A stretch of DNA of 12,819 bases, taken from the NCBI GenBank assembly GCA_023136155.1, contig JAGLRT010000107.1:1-12819 (forward strand), given 5' to 3'. Shown piece after piece: positions 1 through 12,737 of this stretch. Both the position numbers and the translations under genes were made by a program. Numbering within the stretch: the stretch's first letter is position 1; the number at the start of each line of letters is the position of its first letter. The notes below the pieces were generated by a model. It did not search any database. It saw only the letters and a list, made by a program, of their open reading frames with translations, and had not been told where the DNA came from. Origin of the DNA: Methanosarcinales archaeon. Its GTDB lineage: Archaea > Halobacteriota > Methanosarcinia > Methanosarcinales > Methanocomedenaceae.

Positions 1-1132
1 ATTCATCCGCAATGAACGTAAATCCAACCAGCTGCTTACCGGGAGGTGCCAGTTGTGCATCATAATTGCTGATGGGCATGGCCCAATAAGCCCTCGGTTT
101 GAACCAGATCTCTGAACCTGTATAATCAAATTCGGGCAGCTTTGAATCAAGGCCCAGCCATATAGTGACACTGCAGGTTTGAACAATCCCTTCCAGTTCC
201 TGAATATATGACGCCGGCAGGTTATCAACCACATCAGGCATATCCTTTACAAAACCAGTATACACCACCGCGTCTGCCGTATATGTATCTTCATCCGTCA
301 TTACCCCTTTCACCACACCTTCCCTGGTAAATATTCCTGACACTTTTGATGAGGTCTTTATTTCCACTGAATCTGACATGGAATACAGTACAGCGTTCAG
401 GAAACTTTTCAACCCTCTACGAGGGTATGCCTGTGAATAACCGATATTATTAACCGCAAGCCTCATGAGCACTGACAAATGTTCTTTTATCTGCCCTCCG
501 GTCAGATGATTTGCAAACAGAGCCTTATACGAGTAAACAATTTCCTCATCATCCCAGAAGTTCTCAGGAACACTATCCCGCATGAAACTGCTGCCTGTCA
601 TAACCCTGTGCACTGAGGTTTCCTTCATTGACCTGCCTGATAAGGAGTGACAGATAGCATCAATAAAGTCCAGGGCATCCTGCGATAGACCTTTTGGCAG
701 GTAATCATACATTGAATGGTGTGTCAATTCAGTACCCAGGGTAGTCTGGGTAAGTGCCTTTGTAATAGTCTGGCTCAGTAATAGCCTATCCATTTTTGGA
801 AGCACATCAAAAGTAGTGAATGCCTTTAGTGTGGATGGTATCTTCGAAATACCTTTATGGGTCCGTACATAATAGGCTCCGTGGTCAAGTAACACGGGAG
901 TGTAATCAAAATAAGTATCTATAAGCCTGCGTAGCGGTCCTTCCCTGAGGTGGGTTATAGCATGTACCCCTGTATCGACCTGGAATCCGTCAACGTCATA
1001 ACTGTTGCAGTTGCCTCCAACATTTTTGCGTTTTTCAAGGACAAGTACTTTTTTTCCGTGTTTGGATAGTGTCATGGCAGACATCAGGCCACTAATGCCG
1101 CCACCTACAACTATTACTTCATAATCTGCCAT
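1..1132 (-). CDS. Phytoene desaturase-like FAD-dependent oxidoreductase, C-terminus cut by window edge
   Basis: About 377 codons are visible, reading from ATG at 1132 to the window edge with no stop, so the C-terminus is missing. The N-terminus starts MADYEVIVVGGGISGL, a Rossmann dinucleotide-binding motif (G10, G12, G15) at the end of the first beta strand. An acidic residue at E33 (VLEKR) is placed to bind the FAD ribose, followed by VGGNCNSYDVDGFQVDTGVH (residues 38-57), the second FAD-contact segment typical of the CrtI/phytoene desaturase and amine-oxidase group. No membrane segment or signal peptide is evident. It begins 23 nt after the scpB stop on the same strand, so it is probably cotranscribed. 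SD support is weak (AAGAGAT, about 9 nt before the ATG). Archaeal members of this group act on isoprenoid lipids or carotenoids, or are unassigned. The substrate cannot be named from sequence. Family call fairly sure; specific function unknown. Confidence 0.8.
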   Translation of the reverse strand, partial: MADYEVIVVGGGISGLMSAMTLSKHGKKVLVLEKRKNVGGNCNSYDVDGFQVDTGVHAITHLREGPLRRLIDTYFDYTPVLLDHGAYYVRTHKGISKIPSTLKAFTTFDVLPKMDRLLLSQTITKALTQTTLGTELTHHSMYDYLPKGLSQDALDFIDAICHSLSGRSMKETSVHRVMTGSSFMRDSVPENFWDDEEIVYSYKALFANHLTGGQIKEHLSVLMRLAVNNIGYSQAYPRRGLKSFLNAVLYSMSDSVEIKTSSKVSGIFTREGVVKGVMTDEDTYTADAVVYTGFVKDMPDVVDNLPASYIQELEGIVQTCSVTIWLGLDSKLPEFDYTGSEIWFKPRAYWAMPISNYDAQLAPPGKQLVGFTFIADE

Positions 1133-1155
1133 AATATATTAATCTCTTATGTCTA

Positions 1156-2268
1156 TCAGACCTTAAATTCCTTTCCGGCAATCCCATTGAGGATTGCATC
1201 ATACCGCTTGCATATACGTTCCACTATATCGCCGGGAGCGTTTTGGTGAGTAGGCACAAGTATATCTGCATCTTTGGATACGTCCAATCCTTCGGAGGAC
1301 AGCCCGTAATCGGGCGCCACCAGCATTCCATTGGTGGATACATTGAGTTTCATATCGGAAACAAGCCGTGAAACCATATCAGTACCCGGTTTAACTCTGG
1401 CAGACACACCCATAGCCCTTGACAGGTATTCACTTTTCAATTTCTCGATACTTTCGACTGCAGCTTTGACTTTATCCTTTTTACCCAGATTCGACAACTG
1501 GTCTATGGTATTCAGCAGGTCATCAAAAGTGACGGCTTGCACCTCAATAATCTCACCGTCGAAATACTTTGCAGTCTTTTCCCCGTAACCTTTTGCGATT
1601 ACCAATTTGCCCAATGTACTCATTCGTTCAATATCACTTTGGGTGGGATGGTAAGGTTCCACTACTTTAAAGTCCTCGATACCCAGCAGGAACATCAGGG
1701 ACATGTATCCCCTGGTCACACCGACTGGTCTTTTTACACCCAGCCATTTTTCCAGGCCGACCTGACTATCATGGGAAACCATTTCAATTATCTTCTGCTT
1801 GACAAAATCTGGTTCACTGGACTTGAATCCGAAATATTCGGCAAATCCATGTGTGGTAGAAAGCATCTGGCTCCTGCCTTCAGGAGTGCGTTTTATCAGC
1901 CCCCGTTTTTCAAGTTCCCTGACATGGTCGTATGTTGCATTACCCCGCTTCTCGACCAGATCACTCTGTAGCAAAGGCTGGTGGTACGCTATCATGGAAA
2001 GTGTACGGAGTATGGGGGATGGCAGTTCCCCGGGTGCAACATTGCGGACCTGGTCGGCATATTCAGGTTTGACCTGCATCACGACCTTGCCTTCCAGTTC
2101 AACTATATCCAGCCCGGTCTGACGTTGCTGGTACTCCTCTATCAGCGACTTTATAATACCAGTAACCTTCTTGCGCTTGCCAACCAATTCCTTTAATGCG
2201 GCCAACTCTACCGGTCCGCCTGCAGCAAACAATGCTGCTTCGATTATCTCACGGTCCCCTATGTCCAT
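1156..2268 (-). CDS. scpB: Segregation and condensation protein B with a long C-terminal extension
   Basis: ScpB dimers bind ScpA and help form the SMC-ScpAB condensin that compacts and resolves chromosomes. Residues 1-165 look like the paired winged-helix ScpB core: the start REIIEAALFAAGGPVELAAL, the segment PSPILRTLSMIAYHQPLLQSDL (residues 84-105), and the DNA/protein-binding helix region RGNATYDHVRELEKRGLIKR (residues 108-127). Typical ScpB proteins are about 180-200 residues; this one has 370. Residues 170-370 form a separate region containing VTRGYMSLMFLLGIEDFKVV (residues 184-203), a charged, coiled-coil-prone helix around 250-285, and an alpha/beta tail. I do not recognise it. The ATG at 2268 lies within the end of scpA (10-nt overlap), and GGGGGT immediately before it is too close to be an ideal SD, so translational coupling is likely. 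ScpB identity is sure; the function of the extension is unknown. Confidence 0.9.
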   Translation of the reverse strand: MDIGDREIIEAALFAAGGPVELAALKELVGKRKKVTGIIKSLIEEYQQRQTGLDIVELEGKVVMQVKPEYADQVRNVAPGELPSPILRTLSMIAYHQPLLQSDLVEKRGNATYDHVRELEKRGLIKRTPEGRSQMLSTTHGFAEYFGFKSSEPDFVKQKIIEMVSHDSQVGLEKWLGVKRPVGVTRGYMSLMFLLGIEDFKVVEPYHPTQSDIERMSTLGKLVIAKGYGEKTAKYFDGEIIEVQAVTFDDLLNTIDQLSNLGKKDKVKAAVESIEKLKSEYLSRAMGVSARVKPGTDMVSRLVSDMKLNVSTNGMLVAPDYGLSSEGLDVSKDADILVPTHQNAPGDIVERICKRYDAILNGIAGKEFKV

Positions 2269-2999
2269 ACCCCCGAAACGTCGGGGTACCGAATATATAG
2301 TTCACCAAAGAGTTCTTCCTGTTCAAGCCACACTTCCTTCATGTTTGCCAGAAATAAAAGCGAGATGTAGGTCATCAGTTTATTTGAACGGTCACCCGTT
2401 AATATTTCACTGAGTGAAATGTAGGTTCTACCATCAAGTATCTCTGTTAACATAATCCGTAAATTCTCTACCCTGCCATCGATATCCTCTTCGTGCGCAA
2501 TACCCAACACCTGCTCAGTGGTATGACGGTTCATCTGCATATGTTCTTTTGTCTTATTGCGCACAACACGTCGCCTTTCTACTACTTCAGCTTTCTCCAG
2601 TTCCATGATGAGTTCGTTCAAAGTGACCGACCTGTGGGAATGGCGACGCACGGGTGGTTTTGGTATTGGATACTCATCCACCTCAAAAAAGTCAAAATCA
2701 TCGATCCACGAATCGTCCTCTAACACCGGGTCTTCCACAAGTGAATTGGACTTCATACGAAGCAGGATAGCAGCATAATGCAGTGTCCTGCCAGATATCC
2801 GCAAGTCCATACGTTCCATTTTTTCAACGTGCCTGAAAAACTTGTCAGTAACGTCAACTATATCGATATTCCAGGGGTCTATTTCCCCATCCTGTGCCAG
2901 TTTAACCAATATCTCTACAGGTTCTTCAAACTCGCCAGGTTCCACCTGTCCCTGTACGATATTTTCACTTAAAGTCGGCATTGCGACTAATTCTTGCAT
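2259..2999 (-). CDS. scpA: Segregation and condensation protein A (kleisin)
   Basis: ScpA is the kleisin that bridges the two heads of an SMC dimer and recruits ScpB. The 246-residue length is normal. The N-terminal SMC-neck-binding domain carries the signature DGEIDPWNIDIVDVTDKFF (residues 37-55) and the helical RTLHYAAILLRMKSNSLVED (residues 71-90). An acidic and proline-containing linker (about 89-118, with DDSWIDDFDFFEVDEYP) leads to a middle helical ScpB-binding part and then a C-terminal winged helix (about 175-240, with TYISLSEILTG and MTYISLLFLANM). ATG 2999 is preceded by GAGGGGATGAT, whose GAGGGG core (3011-3016) is 11 nt upstream; an alternative ATG at 2981 has no better SD. It overlaps scpB by 10 nt and follows gyrA after 53 nt. 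No smc gene lies next to it here, although smc often accompanies scpAB elsewhere. Confidence 0.93.
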   Translation of the reverse strand: MQELVAMPTLSENIVQGQVEPGEFEEPVEILVKLAQDGEIDPWNIDIVDVTDKFFRHVEKMERMDLRISGRTLHYAAILLRMKSNSLVEDPVLEDDSWIDDFDFFEVDEYPIPKPPVRRHSHRSVTLNELIMELEKAEVVERRRVVRNKTKEHMQMNRHTTEQVLGIAHEEDIDGRVENLRIMLTEILDGRTYISLSEILTGDRSNKLMTYISLLFLANMKEVWLEQEELFGELYIRYPDVSGVWT

Positions 3000-3011
3000 A
3001 TCAGTATCATC

Positions 3012-3042
3012 CCCTCTAATTTCAAGAATTCTTAAATATATT
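3012..3042 (-). promoter_or_regulatory. Possible internal promoter and SD before scpA
   Basis: The 53-nt gyrA-scpA gap reads on the minus strand with an A+T-rich ATATATTTAAG element (about 3032-3042), the palindrome AAGAATTCTT (3024-3033) and then GAGGGG (3011-3016). The TATA-like element could start a transcript near 3010, which would be nearly leaderless, or the gap may just be an A+T-rich spacer with a usable SD. No clear terminator for gyrA is present, so read-through from gyrA into scpA is the simpler reading. Confidence 0.25.
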
Positions 3043-3052
3043 CATGCTTTTA

Positions 3053-8725
<5,673 letters not shown>

Positions 8726-8733
<8 letters not shown>

Positions 8734-10597
8734 CCACATACCCCCGTACGGCTTTGGCACCATTGACCAAACCCTCGTCCACGCCTTCAACTATCATGCC
8801 AGGCAAGGCGTTTGCTTCTTCTTCAGATACAAATGGCAGGTGATATTTGATGGTCTCTTTATCACCTGCTTTAAGGTTAAGTTTCCATGTATGGTCGGTA
8901 TCCCTGCCCATGGAAATGATTTTTGGTTCAGGCTGGGCATCTCTTACCGAGTACTGGTGGGTATCATGTAGTTTGATAGCAAAAGTTGCATCACCGTAGT
9001 TACGGATGTCAATCTCTACCTGGTAACCGTCACCGTTTTTGGATACACTGCGCTGCACGAGCAGATTACCCATAACTTTGGCAACGATAGGTGTGATGTC
9101 AGGCGTGGGTTTGTCCAGCACCTGTGAGACTTTCTCAGCTATTCTTGGTAGTATCTTCTTTATGATCTCTTCTTTCTCTCTCCGCTTGGATAGGTGCTGC
9201 TGTTTTGAGAGGAATGTCTTGAGCTTGCGCCCCACATCCTTAAGGGCAAGTTCGACTTCGGCCATAATCTCGGGGACGTCCGCTACAGCGTCCTTGCTCT
9301 CTGATGTGAAAGGGATGTGGGTGGAGGCCACATGCACCATGAAGACGGCAGGACCTGCAGGTATGCTGCCACCGGGCTGGTTCAGTGAATAGTTCTTCCA
9401 CCTGATATTCTCAATCGCATGGGTGATAGCGCATCCGCCTTGCTGGTACAGCAGTGGCACACGGTTGGCGAACCTCAGGATATTGACCCTGTCCTCTTTA
9501 CCCAGGCTGCCGCCATAAGCAACGCCTGCTTCTACCAGGAAGGGATGCCCTGAATGAACGGATGCGGCCCGGCTGATGGTGGCAATAAAATCCACACTGT
9601 ATTCCTTTTCCAGCCCTTTGTAGATGAGCGATTCAGTGATGGGGGAAAGACAGTCAGTGGGTGGTGCTGATACCTTCACTTTTTTAAAGACATCTATCAG
9701 TTTTTTCGCATCTTCAAGTTGAAGGTTGTGGGGGTCACTTTCGGTGTCAAGGTGTGCAGCTTTGCATATTTCCTCTGCGGTATGCAGCCCTATGCGGGAG
9801 AAACTATAACGCAGGAATGGAGCCAGTTTCTGCCTGTCAGTGTATCGCAGCATCTTGATGAGCGTACCCAGTTCAATACCTTCGGGATGTGGTAGTATTT
9901 CCTGCGCAGGTTCAGGGATGGTGTCTACGGCTCTTTCAAATACGATGGTATTGCCATCCGGTTCCACCAGGGTGAACCTTGCATGGGTGTTGACGATGGC
10001 AGTGCTTTTCAGGTATTCAAGCACGCTCTGGCGTCGCCCTTTGACATAGGATGCTTTCATCTCCAGTTCCACCCTTGTACCCCTGGTCCGGTCCCAGTCT
10101 ACTTCCTTTTCATCAAGAATTTCCGGGTCATTGGTACTGGTGTTGATTATCAGTTCATAGTAATTGGCTGGTTTATCCCTGTCTATCTTGGATATGATAC
10201 GGGTGGGCCTGCCCGTGGTCAACTGGCTGTACAGTACAGCGGCTGATATACCTATACCCTGCTGGCCGCGGCTTTGTTTAATGGCATGGAACCGGGAGCC
10301 GTACAGGAGTTTGGCAAATGTTTTGGGTATCTGTTCCTTGACTATGCCCGGACCGTTATCTTCTATGATTAGTCCTAAATTCTCTCCACCGGCATTTTCG
10401 ATACTGACCATAATATCGGGCAGTATACCTGCTTCTTCACAGGCATCCAGCGAATTGTCCACACCTTCCTTCACTGCGGTGAGCAAGCTGCGGGGTGCAG
10501 AATCAAAACCCAGTATCTGCCGGTTCTTTTCAAAGAATTCGGCGATACTTATGGCACGCTGTTTTTTTGCAAGCTCTTCTGCGATTGGATGTGCCAC
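8726..10597 (-). CDS. top6B: Type II DNA topoisomerase VI subunit B
   Basis: This is the ATPase subunit of topoisomerase VI; it dimerises on ATP and drives strand passage through subunit A. It has 623 residues. The GHKL domain has [16 protein letters not shown] (Glu44, Asn48), IIEDNGPGI (80-85) and SRGQQGIG (109-116). A helix-two-turn-helix region lies at about 235-310. The transducer follows, with [18 protein letters not shown], and Lys435 in SESKDA is the probable ATP-switch lysine. Residues from about 515 to the end resemble the Ig-like C-terminal domain known in the Methanosarcina mazei enzyme. The start codon is GTG at 10597: [21 protein letters not shown] matches the usual family N-terminus, and a weak SD (GAAGGG) lies upstream. 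It is the first gene of the long minus-strand block and overlaps top6A by 8 nt. Confidence 0.97.
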
Positions 10598-10642
10598 TAA
10601 TTTTTCCCTTCTTTTTTTAAGAAATTAATATCCTTTTTTTAC

Positions 10643-10680
10643 GACATGGAGTATGTCACTTATTAAATATTAGTTTTTTG
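10643..10680 (-). promoter_or_regulatory. Putative top6B promoter with adjacent inverted repeat
   Basis: On the minus strand an A-rich stretch (CAAAAAACTA) is followed by ATATTTAATA (10661-10670), a fair archaeal BRE/TATA pair. Transcription would begin near 10640 and give a leader of about 40 nt before GTG 10597. Between TATA and the predicted start lies the perfect inverted repeat GACAT-ACTCC-ATGTC (10643-10657), a possible operator. No long terminator stands between the upstream small gene and this site. Confidence 0.4.
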
Positions 10681-10685
10681 ATATT

Positions 10686-10713
10686 ATCCCCTGCTGTTAA
10701 AAACGGGGGGTGT
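10686..10713 (-). terminator. Weak possible terminator after the RAM-domain gene
   Basis: Just past the stop at 10714, the minus strand reads ACACCCCCCGTTTTTAACAG and then CAGGGG. A CCCC/GGGG pairing with a large loop and an internal T5 run (archaeal terminators often need only a T-run) could end transcription here. The stem is short and the call is tentative. Confidence 0.25.
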
Positions 10714-10944
10714 TCAAAGTTCTGCGCCTACTACAGTCTGGGTAGCGGTGACGTTCTCATTCTCACGTATTGTATCAACCAGATTGTTCAGGGTACTCAG
10801 GCCCGCCACTTCACTGATGACTACAAAATCATATTTTCCAAACACATGATACATGTCCTTTATCCCTTCAATCTTCTGGATTTCGCTGTACGCGGCCTTC
10901 TCCTGACCAGGCACTACATTGACCATAATCACACCTATTACCAT
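10714..10944 (-). CDS. Stand-alone Lrp/AsnC ligand-binding (RAM) domain protein
   Basis: A 76-residue protein covering only the alpha/beta sandwich effector domain of Lrp/AsnC regulators: a first strand MVIGVIMVNVVPGQE, then KIEGIKDMYHVFGKYDFVV (residues 24-42), then the helix STLNNLVDTIRE and the last strand VTATQTVVGAEL. The GxYD-like turn (FGKYD) and the final T-x-T strand are typical. The N-terminal helix-turn-helix is absent and nothing upstream supplies one in frame, so it should not bind DNA alone. Family members of this size form dimers or octamers, may bind amino acids, and can modulate full-length Lrp proteins. ATG 10944 has GGTGA (10951-10955) 6 nt upstream. It lies on the same strand as top6B, 116 nt upstream of it, so it could be cotranscribed. 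The ligand is unknown. Confidence 0.88.
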   Translation of the reverse strand: MVIGVIMVNVVPGQEKAAYSEIQKIEGIKDMYHVFGKYDFVVISEVAGLSTLNNLVDTIRENENVTATQTVVGAEL

Positions 10945-11087
10945 AAATTGTCACCATTCCGATTTGTGATGTTTTGTGCTAGTATAGAACCTAACTCTAA
11001 AGCCCCAAGTTCATCCGGGCAATAGCGAGGATTTTCTTGTGCTTTTGTTGGTCCTTCTATTGGTTTTAATGAGCATTAAAGGTATGG

Positions 11088-11096
11088 ATTTATATG
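11088..11096. promoter_or_regulatory. TATA-like element readable in both directions
   Basis: ATTTATATG on the plus strand reads CATATAAAT on the minus strand; both are good archaeal TATA matches. The minus-strand reading would start a transcript near 11065 with a leader of about 120 nt for the RAM gene. The plus-strand reading would start near 11118, toward the tnpA remnant. Neither direction has further support. Confidence 0.35.
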
Positions 11097-11190
11097 TTTC
11101 ATACAGCAAACGGTAGGTACACCAGGGTTATTATTTGTAGTAAAATAATGGATAAAAATTCAGATTATATCATTTTGAAGATTCCCGCTG

Positions 11191-11226
11191 AAAATTGACC
11201 CCTTTTTCCCACCAATTTTGACCCAC
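11191..11226. repeat. Spaced direct repeats resembling an IS21-type end
   Basis: AAAATTGACCCC (11191-11202) and CAATTTTGACCCAC (11213-11226) repeat an A/T block followed by TTGACCC at a spacing of about 23 nt, near two helical turns. IS21-family ends carry multiple repeats of this type. No IS21 transposase gene is adjacent, so at most this is a solo end. Recognition is from memory of the pattern only. Confidence 0.3.
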
Positions 11227-11265
11227 CTTTACCTAACAACTTAACAACCCAAGCCATGCAGATAC

Positions 11266-11278
11266 GGCAGTCACTGCC
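11266..11278. repeat. Small hairpin upstream of the tnpA remnant
   Basis: GGCAG-TCA-CTGCC is a perfect 5-bp stem with a 3-nt loop, 36 nt before the tnpA start. It could be the left-end subterminal hairpin of an IS200-type element, but it is short enough to arise by chance. Confidence 0.3.
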
Positions 11279-11705
11279 TTTAACGCTTATAGTACACCAG
11301 CATCCACAATATCCATGCCAAGGAAGTTAAGGCACGACAGGCATACGGTATCGTTGCACAGACCATCTGGTGTTCAGTCTGAAATACAGGGGTAAAGTGC
11401 TGGTGGGCGATGTGGGCATGGTGGCAGAGGCTATTATCAGGAAGACTTGTGTCGAGTTGGATATTGAGGTCATTGACATGGCAGTAAACCCTGATCATGT
11501 GCATATATTTATCAAATATCCGCCAAAATATTCCGTAAGTTATATATCAAAGATGATCAAAGGTAGAAGTAGCAGGGTGCTCAGGAAGGAGTTTCCGATT
11601 TGAAGGAATGGTGCGGTGACCATCTCTGGGCTCCGAGTTGCTACCACGGCTCTGGCTGGGAAGTGGTTAAGAATAATATCTCAGTACACAATACATATGA
11701 GTATA

Positions 11706-11722
11706 ACAGGAGGTACTCCTGT
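11706..11722. repeat. Perfect hairpin after the tnpA remnant
   Basis: ACAGGAG-GTA-CTCCTGT gives a 7-bp stem with a 3-nt loop. It falls just past the expected end of TnpA, where IS200/IS605 right-end structures lie. Confidence 0.6.
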
Positions 11723-11731
11723 AAAATCGCT

Positions 11732-11765
11732 GTATACAGGCCCGGTACATTTGTACGGGGTATAC
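11732..11765. repeat. Long bulged hairpin, probable IS right-end structure
   Basis: The outer arms are GTATAC (11732-11737) and GTATAC (11760-11765). Inside, CCC (11741-11743) pairs with GGG (11757-11759) and GTACA (11745-11749) pairs with TGTAC (11752-11756) around a 2-nt loop. AGG and a single G are bulged on the left arm only. Fourteen base pairs with one-sided bulges are well beyond chance for this composition. Such bulged subterminal hairpins are what TnpA recognises at IS200/IS605 ends. Confidence 0.6.
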
Positions 11766-11833
11766 CGGTGACTGCAGACGATAAGGACTTATGCTCGCAA
11801 GGGTAATAGAGAGATTAAAATTTTCTTACAATT

Positions 11834-11880
11834 CTAAAAATAGGCGCATATTATGATAAAGAAATTTTTATTTATGAAGG
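11834..11880 (+). promoter_or_regulatory. Putative promoter and SD of the HEPN-like gene
   Basis: CTAAAAATA (11834-11842) is a plausible TATA element that would start a transcript near 11863. GAAGG (11876-11880) is an SD 7 nt before ATG 11888. The stretch is A+T-rich, so chance matches are easy. Confidence 0.35.
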
Positions 11881-12693
11881 TTCTTAAATGAAAGATGATT
11901 TAGGTCTTCAGATATTTATTGAAGGATGCAAACTTTTGAGATTAAAAGATTCTGCTCATGCTGCAGAAATTCTATTGAAAAGATTTTCACAGAAAGGACT
12001 TTTGGATGAAGGTGTAGCAGAAGACCTTAATACGACCTTTCTTTTAGAATATAGACAAAGGGGTGACAGAGAAGAAAGAGAATTAGATATTCTTGAAGAA
12101 ATTATTTGGTCATCAATTAATAAAAGAAAAATAAGTGGGAAAATTATTCCCCTAGATTTTAATGATTACCAAAGGATCAAGGAGCTGGATAAAAGTTTAG
12201 GGATTATCTATGACGAGTTTCAATTAGGTTTTATCTCTGAAAGAAAAATTATGTTATTATTATGTCTAGGTCATATTTTGAGATGGGAAGTCCGCGGACG
12301 AGATGTAAAATGGCAATTAAAGAAGATAGGCGATATTTCTTTTTCACAAAAAATACATGATCTCGATAATTTAATCAACAAATTTCTTATGATAGATACT
12401 TTAGGTTTCGATGGAAAACCCGACACATTTCACATTAGAAATGCAATAGCACATGGCAGATTCAGTTTTCATAAAGATAATAAAATTGAATTATGGGATG
12501 TTAATCTAACCGGTGGGATTGAAACATATAGAACAAGTATGGACTTAAAAGGATTAATGGATTTTTGTAATTCATTCGAAACAAAATTACGATTCGTTTC
12601 ATTATATTATTCCTTTCTTGGAATGATGAAGAATATTTCAGACAATATAGAAAAACAGAAAAAAGATAAACTAAAAACCAAATAAATGCGCCT
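11842..12693. repeat. 8-bp inverted repeat bracketing the HEPN-like gene
   Basis: AGGCGCAT (11842-11849) recurs as its exact complement ATGCGCCT (12686-12693), starting directly after the stop codon. These are conspicuous G+C-rich patches in an A+T-rich stretch. The match weakens outside the 8 bp. Confidence 0.35.
11888..12685 (+). CDS. Accessory protein with an RNAIAHG motif, possible HEPN ribonuclease
   Basis: A 265-residue soluble, largely helical and charged protein. I do not recognise a named family. Residues 184-190 read RNAIAHG inside FHIRNAIAHGRFSF, which fits the Rx4-6H motif of HEPN domains (R184, H189), common in toxin, abortive-infection and CRISPR-associated RNases. Helices precede it (about 118-170, IMLLLCLGHILRWEV onward) and follow it (about 219-255), as expected of a HEPN bundle. 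The N-terminal half (1-100) is helical with no motif I can name. The C-terminus is Lys-rich. Codon use is strongly A/T-ending (AAA, GAA, ATT, TTA), unlike the topology genes, so recent transfer is likely. It lies downstream of a decayed IS element and on the opposite strand from the operon. No partner antitoxin is visible in the window, though one could lie beyond the right edge. ORF real: confident; HEPN: moderate. Confidence 0.8.
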   Translation: MKDDLGLQIFIEGCKLLRLKDSAHAAEILLKRFSQKGLLDEGVAEDLNTTFLLEYRQRGDREERELDILEEIIWSSINKRKISGKIIPLDFNDYQRIKELDKSLGIIYDEFQLGFISERKIMLLLCLGHILRWEVRGRDVKWQLKKIGDISFSQKIHDLDNLINKFLMIDTLGFDGKPDTFHIRNAIAHGRFSFHKDNKIELWDVNLTGGIETYRTSMDLKGLMDFCNSFETKLRFVSLYYSFLGMMKNISDNIEKQKKDKLKTK

Positions 12694-12737
12694 GAATATA
12701 AATCAGAAATTAAGCAACCGGGAGAAATAGAAGGTCA

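Larger units (their letters stand above)
10945..11314. other. Gene-free region between the RAM gene and the tnpA remnant
   Basis: About 370 nt without a supportable gene. It contains the leader of the RAM gene, a bidirectional TATA-like element near 11090, a pair of IS21-end-like repeats at 11191-11226 and a small hairpin at 11266-11278. An open minus-strand frame at 10938-11075 (46 codons) has no start codon. The region marks the change from the housekeeping operon to mobile-element debris. Confidence 0.6.
11315..11806 (+). pseudogene. tnpA: IS200/IS605-family transposase TnpA, decayed
   Basis: TnpA is the small HUH/Y1 transposase that moves these elements as single strands. The remnant starts at ATG 11315 (MPRKLRHDRHTVSLHR). 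One extra base near 11360 moves it into the next frame, which continues HLVFSLKYRGKVLVGDV and holds the HUH motif NPDHVHIFI (His codons 11496 and 11502) and SKMIKGRSSRVLRKEFP. A missing base near 11597 returns it to the first frame, with LKEWCGDHLWAPSCYHG. The family then expects a Gly-rich turn and a helix ending in a YI-x-x-Q-like motif bearing the nucleophilic Tyr. Here three residues of the turn seem deleted, and the Tyr position reads Asn (AAT at 11675). The canonical protein would end near 11700; the open frame to 11806 then runs through hairpin-forming DNA and is probably not TnpA sequence. It is almost certainly inactive. Confidence 0.82.

Noticed and set aside
8734..8790. 19-residue N-terminal extension of Top6A
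   Set aside because: The extra residues come from the alternate frame of the top6B end and do not resemble Top6A; ATG 8733 has a well-spaced GGGGGT.
10938..11075. Minus-strand open frame of 46 codons overlapping the RAM gene start
   Set aside because: It has no ATG, GTG or TTG start and no SD; the coding look of part of it may be chance or an old fragment.
11700..11806. Reading the open frame after TnpA as a tnpB start or a real TnpA tail
   Set aside because: It shows no TnpB motifs and runs through two strong hairpins, so it is better explained as right-end DNA.
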